Assembly (NCBI GenBank): GCA_964548045.1
Contig: CAZJQZ010000109.1
Span: 1-7,879, forward strand
Source: JBGLNL01 sp964548045
Lineage (GTDB): Bacteria > Chloroflexota > Dehalococcoidia > SZUA-161 > SpSt-899
Direction of reading: 5' to 3'
DNA: 7,879 nt
In this document: piece by piece, positions 1 to 5,332 of the stretch
How the letters are laid out: the number at the start of each line of letters is the position of its first letter
How positions within the stretch are numbered: position 1 is the first letter of the stretch
Notes under the pieces: generated by a model
Told to the model about the DNA's origin: nothing
Databases searched by the model: none
The model's input: the letters and a program-made list of their open reading frames with translations, nothing else
Made by a program: the position numbers and the translations under genes

Positions 1-55
1 GTAGAGCGGGCGGCTGTTAACCGCTAGGTCGTAGGTTCGAATCCTACTCGGGGAG
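1..55 (+). tRNA. tRNA-Asn (anticodon GTT), 5' end cut off by the window
   Basis: The window opens inside the D arm. The anticodon stem is GGCGG (9-13) pairing with CCGCT (21-25), with an outer G-T pair. The 7-base loop CTGTTAA (14-20) places anticodon GTT at 16-18, which reads asparagine codons. A short variable loop (26-30) is followed by a perfect T arm: GTAGG (31-35), loop TTCGAAT (36-42), CCTAC (43-47). The 3' acceptor strand is 48-54 with discriminator G55. The next bases are TA then CCA, so CCA is not encoded directly after the discriminator and would be added enzymatically. The 5' acceptor strand lies outside the window. Confidence 0.95.
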
Positions 56-131
56 TACCACAATCAATGACTTTACATAAGTAATAGTCTTCAGGATGAA
101 AGGGTGGGCCAATTTGGCCCACCCTTTTTTT
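50..131 (+). repeat. Upstream cassette module, copy 1 (tRNA acceptor end to terminator)
   Basis: This stretch matches 2476-2557 in three parts. GGGGAGTACC (50-59, spanning the end of the tRNA) is identical to 2476-2485. CTTTACATAAGTAATA (71-86) is identical to 2497-2512. Both blocks are separated by the same distance in the two copies (start to start 21 bases). A TTCAG box and a GGGCC-stem terminator then follow in both. Here the module is attached to a real tRNA gene, so this is probably the ancestral copy. Confidence 0.75.
99..131 (+). terminator. Intrinsic terminator after tRNA-Asn
   Basis: AAGGGTGGGCC (100-110) pairs perfectly with GGCCCACCCTT (116-126) around a 5-base loop AATTT. The T-run continues to 131. 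It lies about 45 bases after the tRNA and ends the tRNA transcript. It also insulates the gene that starts at 193. Confidence 0.93.
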
Positions 132-151
132 CATGCCTAAAGATATTTTCG

Positions 152-187
152 TGTTATACTATAAATAGATACTAAAAACCAGGAGAG
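152..187 (+). promoter_or_regulatory. Extended -10 promoter and ribosome binding site for the gene at 193
   Basis: TGT-TATACT (152-160) is an extended -10 element: TG at 152-153, one base, then TATACT at 155-160. The -35 position falls at about 131-137, directly against the T-tract of the preceding terminator, and is weak. AGGAGAG (181-187) is a good Shine-Dalgarno sequence about 5 bases before GTG 193. The predicted leader is only about 25 bases long. Confidence 0.6.
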
Positions 188-192
188 AGACG

Positions 193-2088
193 GTGAAAAA
201 ATGGGTAGCAATGATGCTGGTACTAGCGGTGGTGGGGATAATCATTGGGTTAGTAGTGATCCCCGCGATCGCCCAAGGGGGAGGGGGTAAGGCCCAGATT
301 CCCAATGCTATCGGCTATCAGGGATATCTGGAAGACGGCAGTGGTCCGGTAACAAAGACCGGTGTACAAATGGAATTTGCTTTATATGAAGCCCTTTCCG
401 GAGGGTCACCTGTGTGGGCAGAGGTACAATCGGTAGATGTGACCAACGGGCTCTTTAGTGTTTTGCTTGGCAGTGGCAGCCCAATGGCGGCCAGCGACTT
501 TGATGGTGACCGCTATCTTGGGATTAGCGTTGATAACGATGGAGAAATGTACCCCCGGCAAAAACTTGCCAGCGTGGCCTATGCCCTGCGTGCGGAAGTG
601 GCCAACAAATCCTTTGCCCTGGATGCCCCGGACGGAGACCCGCAGAACGCGGTCTATGTGGATAATGCCGGCAACGTCGGTATTGGAACCGAAACTCCCA
701 CTTCCGAACTGCAAGTGGCAGGGGCGGTTACTGCCACAGCTTTTGCTGGCGATGGAAGCGGGCTCGATGGCTTATATACTCAGAGCGAGGTCGATGCGCT
801 GCTGGCCGCTCACGAAGCACGTATCTCAGAACTCGAAACATCATGGAGGCCAGCGGAATTGGTAGAGACGAACAACACCTATGATGCTTTCAAGCCGCAG
901 ATAGGGCTCGATGGCAGCGGCAACGCCGTGGCGGTATGGCAGCAACAAAGCGGAACCGGTGATAACATCTGGGCCAACCGGTATGTCGCCGGGGAAGGCT
1001 GGGGAAGAGCGGAACTTATTGAAACGGGTACGGGCAATGCCAGTACCCCGCAGGTAGCCGTGGATAGCGATGGCAACGCCGTGGCTGTATGGTATCAATT
1101 CGGTGGAATTAGTCATGACATCTGGGCGAACCGCTATGAATCCAAGACCGGTTGGGGAACGGCGGAACTGATCGAGACAGATAATAAGGGAAGTGCTTAC
1201 AATCCAAAGGTTGCAGTTGATGACAGTGGCAACGCGGTGGCGGTATGGCATCAATCCGATGGAAGCCGCAAAAGCATCTGGGCCAACTCCTATGTAGACG
1301 GAATCGGTTGGGGGACTGCCGAACTGATCGAGACTGATGATGCCGGACATGCTATGTACCCGCAGGTGGCCACAAACACGAAAGGCAGCGGTGTCGCGGT
1401 GTGGTATCAAGCCGATGGGGCGGGCCATGACGATATCTGGGGCAACTGCTATATTGCCGGGAAAGGCTGGGGAACTGCGGAGCTCATCGAAACAAGTACA
1501 GGGGATGCTGAAAACCCGCAGGTGGCAGTCGATGAAAACGGCAATGCCGTCGCTGTGTGGCAGCAATCCGATGGAACCAGGGACAGCGTATGGGCTAACC
1601 GTTATTTCGGTGGAACCTGGGGGACGGCGGAACTGATTGAGGCGAACGATGCCGGATTTGATTATGACCCACAGGTAGCGGCCTATGGCAACGGCAACGC
1701 CGTAGCGGTGTGGAATCGATGCCGATATGACGGAATTCATTATACTCATTACAACGTCTGCTCAAACCGTTACGAATCTGGAACAGGCTGGGGGACAGCC
1801 GAACGAATCGAAATGAACAATGCTGCAATCGACGATTCCCCGCAGGTCGCGGTGGATAGCAGCGGCAACGCAATGGTCGTGTGGCAGCAAAATGATGTCT
1901 GTACTAACATCTGGTTCAACCATTATGTTGTGGGGTCCGGTTGGGATAAAGCGGATTTGGTCGAGGTCGATAATGCCGGTGATGCTGCAAGACCGCAGGT
2001 AGCTGTAGATAACGGTGGCGACTTCCTGGCTGTGTGGGATCAATCCGACGGAGCCAATGCAGATATCTGGTACAGTCGTTATGATTGA
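193..2088 (+). CDS. Secreted repeat protein: YQG N-terminal module, VGIG stalk motif, eight ~51-aa propeller-like repeats
   Basis: The protein has 631 residues and starts at GTG 193. That start is chosen because AGGAGAG is well spaced before it and because the paralogue at 2610 begins with the same MKKW. Residues 1-28 form a signal peptide or N-terminal membrane segment ending in AIA-Q. Residues ~36-150 form a module seen in many exported bacterial proteins (YQGYLEDGSGPV, GLFSVLLGS, RYLGISV, PRQKLASVAYAL). Residues 161-167 (NVGIGTE) resemble trimeric tail-fibre stalks. Residues ~198-217 (SEVDALLAAHEARISELETS) look like a short coiled coil. From residue 218 to the end there are eight repeats. 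No sorting motif or C-terminal membrane segment is visible, so the protein is either released or held by its N-terminus. Function is unknown; surface display or binding is inferred from architecture only. It stands alone between terminators. Confidence 0.92.
   Translation: MKKWVAMMLVLAVVGIIIGLVVIPAIAQGGGGKAQIPNAIGYQGYLEDGSGPVTKTGVQMEFALYEALSGGSPVWAEVQSVDVTNGLFSVLLGSGSPMAASDFDGDRYLGISVDNDGEMYPRQKLASVAYALRAEVANKSFALDAPDGDPQNAVYVDNAGNVGIGTETPTSELQVAGAVTATAFAGDGSGLDGLYTQSEVDALLAAHEARISELETSWRPAELVETNNTYDAFKPQIGLDGSGNAVAVWQQQSGTGDNIWANRYVAGEGWGRAELIETGTGNASTPQVAVDSDGNAVAVWYQFGGISHDIWANRYESKTGWGTAELIETDNKGSAYNPKVAVDDSGNAVAVWHQSDGSRKSIWANSYVDGIGWGTAELIETDDAGHAMYPQVATNTKGSGVAVWYQADGAGHDDIWGNCYIAGKGWGTAELIETSTGDAENPQVAVDENGNAVAVWQQSDGTRDSVWANRYFGGTWGTAELIEANDAGFDYDPQVAAYGNGNAVAVWNRCRYDGIHYTHYNVCSNRYESGTGWGTAERIEMNNAAIDDSPQVAVDSSGNAMVVWQQNDVCTNIWFNHYVVGSGWDKADLVEVDNAGDAARPQVAVDNGGDFLAVWDQSDGANADIWYSRYD
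844..2085 (+). repeat. Eight tandem ~51-residue repeats (propeller-like) in the first secreted protein
   Basis: Seven of the eight repeats begin at a WG(T/R/D)A(E/D)-like or WRPAEL tryptophan and all follow one pattern: W-x-x-AELIET, a variable 8-10 residues, PQVAVD-x-x-GNAVAVW-Q-x-DG, IWANRY-x-x-G. The first tryptophan is codon 844 and the second codon 1000. The sixth repeat is longer, with inserted residues around CRYDGIHYTHYNVC, and the eighth is the most divergent (WDKADLVEVD). Repeats of this kind are usually predicted to be beta-propeller blades, so eight would suit an eight-bladed ring. At the DNA level the copies have drifted, unlike the repeats of the second protein. Confidence 0.85.
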
Positions 2089-2251
2089 GGTATGAATAGC
2101 CCGGCGGCTGGCATCGGGACAAAGAGTCATTGCTTGCCTTTGTCGATAAAGCAGGGCCTGAATACAAACAAGGGATAATCGATTAACATAATTAGAAATT
2201 GCATTCTACCAAAACTTTCGAGTGGGAAAAGTTGAATAGAGGAAGCCGATA

Positions 2252-2386
2252 ATGAGAAAAATGCTCGGGAAGAGTGTGTATATCGAGCATATCAAGTATA
2301 TCGAAATGAGAACCAGTGTTAAGAAAGGGCGGACAATTTGTCCGCCCTTTCTTAATCTTCAAGCAATTACCTTGAGTAAATCTTGA
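2252..2386 (+). CDS. Possible 44-residue small ORF inside the downstream module (doubtful)
   Basis: ATG 2252 is preceded by AGAGGAAG (2238-2245), an acceptable ribosome binding site about 6 bases upstream. The frame begins MRKMLGKSVYIE and runs through the terminator hairpin to TGA 2384. The duplicate copy has the same start (ATG 4961) but reads only MRKMLGKRVYIE before TAG at 4997. The single base difference inside the conserved block changes Ser to Arg, so nothing shows selection for coding. It may be a leader peptide or simply a conserved non-coding block. Translating through a strong terminator stem argues against the full length. Confidence 0.15.
   Translation: MRKMLGKSVYIEHIKYIEMRTSVKKGRTICPPFLNLQAITLSKS
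2319..2355 (+). terminator. Perfect 18-bp inverted-repeat terminator, probably bidirectional
   Basis: Bases 2319-2336 pair without mismatch with 2338-2355 around T2337. In practice the loop would be the AATTT around the centre. The core is AAAGGGCGGAC / GTCCGCCCTTT, with A-rich and T-rich outer arms. Either strand therefore ends in a T-rich tail. It lies 230 bases after the stop codon of the first secreted protein. Confidence 0.88.
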
Positions 2387-2475
2387 GCGTATCAATAAAA
2401 CTACTGAACCTGATTGAACACGACCTCAATTTGAGGTGTTGGTGTTGTGCAGAGAGTTCTAAATGTAGCAATGAA

Positions 2476-2557
2476 GGGGAGTACCCCAAATACCAGCTTT
2501 ACATAAGTAATAAATATTCAGAAGAAGAGGCGGGCCGCAATGGCCCGCCTTTTCTTT
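2476..2557 (+). repeat. Upstream cassette module, copy 2 (orphan tRNA-end and terminator)
   Basis: This copy matches 50-131 but has no tRNA body. GGGGAGTACC (2476-2485) reproduces the last six bases of tRNA-Asn plus four flanking bases, and CTTTACATAAGTAATA (2497-2512) is identical to 71-86 at the same distance. TTCAG and a GGGCC-stem terminator then follow. Upstream of 2476 the sequence matches the downstream module instead of a tRNA, so 2474-2485 is the junction between the two modules. Confidence 0.75.
2525..2557 (+). terminator. Intrinsic terminator upstream of the second secreted-protein gene
   Basis: GGCGGGCC (2529-2536) pairs perfectly with GGCCCGCC (2542-2549) around the loop GCAAT and is followed by TTTTCTTTTT. 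It corresponds to the tRNA-Asn terminator at 99-131. Since another strong terminator ends at 2355 and no gene lies between, it appears redundant here. Confidence 0.9.
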
Positions 2558-2606
2558 TTGTTTATCAAGATAGTATAATAGGTATAAAATAGCCATAAAA
2601 GGGGGA
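2551..2606 (+). promoter_or_regulatory. Promoter and ribosome binding site for the gene at 2610
   Basis: TATAAT at 2574-2579 matches the -10 consensus exactly. The -35 region at the usual spacing (2551-2556, TTTCTT) is weak and lies in the T-tract of the terminator. GGGGG (2601-2605) within AAAAGGGGGAATT serves as the ribosome binding site, 4 bases before ATG 2610. The arrangement is the same as at the first secreted-protein gene. Confidence 0.6.
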
Positions 2607-2609
2607 ATT

Positions 2610-4929
2610 ATGAAAAAGTGGTTCGGAGGAATACTGACGCTGGTGGTGGTGGGAATACTTATCGGATTGGTAGTGATACCGGCAATTGCACAGGGAGGGG
2701 GTGAAGCGCAAGTTCCCACCTCTATCAGCTACCAGGGGTATCTGGAAGACGGCAGTGGCCCGGTAACACAGACCGGTTTACAAATGGAATTTGCCCTTTA
2801 TGAAACCGATTCCGGAGGATCATCTGTGTGGGCAGAGGTACAATCGGTAGATGTAACCGACGGGCTATTTAGTGTTCTGCTTGGGAGTGGCAGCCCGATG
2901 GCAGCCAGCGACTTTGAAGGGGAGCGCTATCTTGGGATTAGCGTTGATGGCGATGGGGAGATGACACCACGGCAAAAACTGGCAAGCGTGGCCTATTCTC
3001 TGGTGGCGGAACAGGCCAATACCGCCTTCTCCCTGAGCGCCCCGGATGGCGACCCGGAAGATGCCGTTTATGTAGATAATGCCGGGAAGGTGGGAATAGG
3101 CACCGGTACCCCGACTGCTGAACTGGAAATAGGGACGACAATTCCTACAAAGGTAAAATCTTCAAAACCCACTATTGTGGGAACCCGCGCCACATCAGAG
3201 TATGCTGATGGAGTCTATGTCAGCGGTAAATNNNNNNNNNNNNNNNNNNNNNNNNNNNNNNNNNNNNNNNNNNNNNNNNNNNNNNNNNNNNNNNNNNNNN
3301 NNNNNNNNNNNNNNNNNNNNNNNNNNNNNNNACGCCTATGTGGCCGATGGTGATAAAGGACTTAAGGTCATCGATATCTCCGATCCTACCTCTCCTACTA
3401 TCGTGGGAACCTGCGACACATACTGGGCTGATGGAGTCTATGTCAGCGGTAAATACGCCTATGTGGCCGATGGTGATAAAGGACTTAAGGTCATCGATAT
3501 CTCCGATCCCACATCCCCCACAATCGTGGGAACCCGCGACACATCCTATGCTGAAGCGGTCTATGTCAGCGGGAAATACGCCTATGTGGCTGATGGGAAT
3601 GCAGGACTGAAGGTCATCGATATCTCCGATCCTGGCTCTCCTACCACTGTGGGAACCCGAAATACACCAGGCTCTGCTTATGGAGTCTATGTCAGCGGCA
3701 AATACGCCTATGTGGCTGATTATGATAAAGGACTGAAGGTCATCGATATCTCGAATCCCGGTTCCCCCACAATCGTGGGAACCCGCGACACATACTGGGC
3801 TCGAGGAGTCTATGTCAGCGGGAAATATGCCTATGTGGCTGATGATTCTGCAGGATTGAAGGTTATCGATATCTCCGATCCTGGCTCTCCTACCACTGTG
3901 GGAACCTGCGACACATACTGGGCTTATGGAGTCTATGTCAGCGGAAAATACGCCTATGTGGCTGATTATACTGCAGGACTGAAGGTTATCGATATCTCCG
4001 GTATTGACACCCCGGCCATATCCGCCGGGAACGTAGAGACAAGTGATATCACCATTAATGAAAACGCTGATGTTGGCAATAACCTTTATGTGAGAAACGG
4101 AGTCAACATTGGGCCGGGCGGGCTTTATGTAGATGCCGGGAACGGTATTACCACCGATGGAGAGATAGTGGCCTTGGGAACCGTTACCGCTCCTGAATTT
4201 GCAGCACCTTTTTATGTCAGCGGGAGTGCCACCATCGGGAATCCCAACGGTTCCGGGCAGTCGACCTGGCAAGGGACATCGAGTTATGCCAACGATGGTT
4301 ACCTGGAAACCCCATGGGTGTATGCTTCCATGTTCGAGGCACCCGGTGAAAGGGGCACCGGCTCAACTGGAATTGCAGTGGGGGCTGGCAACGGGTATAC
4401 ATCCGATGATCAGATTTCCCTGATAATCGATGGCAATGAAGTGCTGCGAGTGAACTCGAATGGCAAGGTTGGCATCGGCCTCACCAATCCTGACAGCATG
4501 CTGCAGGTGGAAGGCACTGCCAAGGTTACGCAGCTGATTTCATCGGGGACTCCTGAGGGAATTATCACCCTCCATCGGCAGAACAACGAAGCGGGCGGCG
4601 GGAAACTGCTCTTCAAGAATTTGGCCGCCTGGTATGAATGGAATATCTATCAGACGGATGGGACCAGCAGCGATTTGCGTATCGCCGGGGGAAGCGGGAA
4701 ATCCAATTATGATGACCTGCCAGATCGTTTGACGATCACCAATGGCGGGAATGTGGGGATTGGGACAACGAGTCCTGCCCGCAAGCTGCATATCAGCAAC
4801 GTGATGCGGCTGGAGCCGAGGGCCAGCGCCCCTTCCAGTCCAGCTAATGGCGATATCTATTTCGGGACCGATGGATATGTTCATATATATAACGGTGCAT
4901 GGAATAAACTGGATATGACCCCTGATTAG
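2610..4929 (+). CDS. Secreted LVIVD-propeller protein with tail-fibre-like C-terminus; interrupted by an assembly gap
   Basis: ATG 2610 to TAG 4927-4929. The frame breaks across the 100 Ns only because 100 is not a multiple of three. Joining 3231 directly to 3332 gives one open frame of 739 residues, or 41 more for each repeat missing from the gap. Residues 1-28 are a signal peptide ending AIA-Q. Residues ~35-165 are the YQG module, about four residues in five identical to the first secreted protein by eye, ending in KVGIGTGTPTAELE. From residue ~187 come LVIVD-type repeats (GLKVIDISDP, GVYVSGKYAYVAD). From residue ~433 the C-terminus looks like phage tail-fibre or adhesin stalk, with KVGIG near residue 587 and NVGIGTTSPARKLHI near 680. 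It ends in SSPANGDIYFGTDGYVHIYNGAWNKL-like sequence, without the peptidase S74 chaperone domain that often follows such stalks. The role is probably extracellular binding or display, which is inferred. Confidence 0.9.
3168..3999 (+). repeat. LVIVD-type tandem repeats, 123-bp unit, at least six blades
   Basis: The unit is 41 residues: AYVADGDKGLKVIDIS, DP-x-SPTIVGT, DT-x-WA-x-GVYVSGKY. Units start at 3332, 3455, 3578, 3704, 3827 and 3950. Spacing is 123 bases except one of 126, where the third-to-fourth step carries an extra residue (PGSAYG). A half unit before the gap (3168-3231) supplies the first strands and the final half unit closes the ring. LVIVD repeats are known as beta-propeller blades. 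Copies are nearly identical in DNA, with a Cys/Arg switch in GT(C/R)DT from a single base. Confidence 0.9.
3232..3331. other. Scaffold gap (100 N) inside the LVIVD repeats
   Basis: The run of exactly 100 Ns is a common placeholder for a gap of unknown size. The base before it and the bases after it (GGTAAAT | ACGCCTATG) join exactly as at 3448-3460 inside a normal repeat. The true content is therefore most likely a whole number of 123-bp units, possibly zero. Confidence 0.97.
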
Positions 4930-5149
4930 AGTGAAAAAGGCTAAATAGAGGAAGCCGATAATGAGAAAAATGCTCGGGAAGCGTGTGTATATCGAATAGA
5001 CCGAGATAAGAAAAAGGGCGGATAAATTGTCCGCCCTTTTTCTTATCTTCAAACAATTACCTTGAGTAAATCTTGAGCGATCAATACAATCCCCGAACCT
5101 TATTGTGCATGACTTCTATTTGTGTTATTCAGAGAGCCCTAAGAAGGGG
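4929..5149 (+). repeat. Downstream cassette module, copy B
   Basis: This is the second copy of the 2220-2479 module, beginning at the last base of the stop codon of the second secreted protein. The 52-base block is 4944-4995, with a short frame from ATG 4961 to TAG 4997-4999 (MRKMLGKRVYIE). The terminator hairpin and the 34-base block (5046-5079) follow. Similarity fades through CAGAGAG (5130-5136) and ends near AAGGGG (5144-5149). The GGGGAGTACC block and the upstream module do not follow here, so no third cassette is present. Confidence 0.85.
5005..5047 (+). terminator. Long-stem terminator after the second secreted protein
   Basis: GATAAGAAAAAGGGCGGA (5005-5022) pairs without mismatch with TCCGCCCTTTTTCTTATC (5030-5047), an 18-bp stem with loop TAAATTG. 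A-rich and T-rich arms allow termination in both directions. It is the counterpart of 2319-2355, with several changes that keep the pairing. Confidence 0.9.
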
Positions 5150-5332
5150 TCAGGTAATTTGCTTCACAATTTGCTTCCCCCTTATTCCCTTCGGTTTTCG
5201 TTTCCTTTTGCAATTGAGATGCTCAGTCTCAACCAGCCAATCCCTGCCTGCCTGATACCCTTGACAAAGCATTCATGTTAGCTCACTATTTTATTACTGC
5301 TTTTGGTCCCCCATATTTATCGAGGAGTAATT
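5150..5332 (+). promoter_or_regulatory. Probable promoter and leader of the kinase/regulator operon
   Basis: The non-coding stretch from 4930 to 5332 consists of the downstream module followed by this region. TTGACA (5261-5266) is a perfect -35 hexamer. At 17 bases spacing lies CACTAT (5284-5289), a poor -10, so the call is tentative. GAGGAG (5322-5327) is the ribosome binding site for GTG 5333. Also present are a 12-base-spaced direct repeat AATTTGCTTC (5156-5165 and 5168-5177) and a small hairpin TTGAGA/TCTCAA (5214-5232), both of unknown meaning. Confidence 0.4.

Larger units (their letters stand above)
2220..2479 (+). repeat. Downstream cassette module, copy A
   Basis: This stretch is homologous to 4929-5149. 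It starts with GAGTG and contains a 52-base block (2235-2286) that differs from 4944-4995 by one base. A long terminator hairpin follows. Next comes a 34-base block (2356-2389) differing from 5046-5079 by one base, then a weaker match through CAGAGAG, CTAA and AAGGGG. The bases between the hairpin and the 52-base block differ between copies, as do those after the second block. A small hairpin, ACCTCAA-T-TTGAGGT (2423-2437), is found only in this copy. The 131 bases between the upstream stop codon and this module (2089-2219) hold no recognisable feature. Confidence 0.85.

Noticed and set aside
841..1749. Long open frame of 302 codons on the minus strand
   Set aside because: It is antisense to the eight-repeat region. 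Its pseudo-repeats mirror the real repeats, and it has no credible start or ribosome binding site. The plus strand has a coherent signal peptide and domain layout.
2383..2592. Plus-strand frame of 69 codons between the two secreted-protein genes
   Set aside because: It covers the terminator and promoter of the second gene and the duplicated tRNA-end module, and has no ribosome binding site or domain.
3231..3353. Apparent frameshift or gene split at the gap
   Set aside because: Exactly 100 placeholder Ns shift the frame. Joining the flanks restores one frame and a normal repeat.
3332..3999. Regular 123-bp repeats considered as a CRISPR array or DNA satellite
   Set aside because: They are coding, in phase with 41-residue LVIVD blades, with no short-repeat/unique-spacer pattern.
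3220..4272. Long open frame of 350 codons on the minus strand across the gap
   Set aside because: It is a shadow of the LVIVD repeats. It runs through the Ns and shows no known motif of its own.
4844..5056. Minus-strand frame sharing HTLPEHFSHYRLPLF with a frame at 2192-2395
   Set aside because: The shared peptide is only the reverse reading of the 52-base duplicated block. The frames differ on both sides and cross terminators and the end of the second secreted-protein gene.
5073..5255. Plus-strand frame of 60 codons before the kinase gene
   Set aside because: It starts inside the conserved non-coding block and has no ribosome binding site. Its composition is atypical and the kinase promoter overlaps it.
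5303..5332. Earlier TTG start for the histidine kinase
   Set aside because: No ribosome binding site precedes it. GAGGAG lies inside this stretch and is correctly spaced for GTG 5333.
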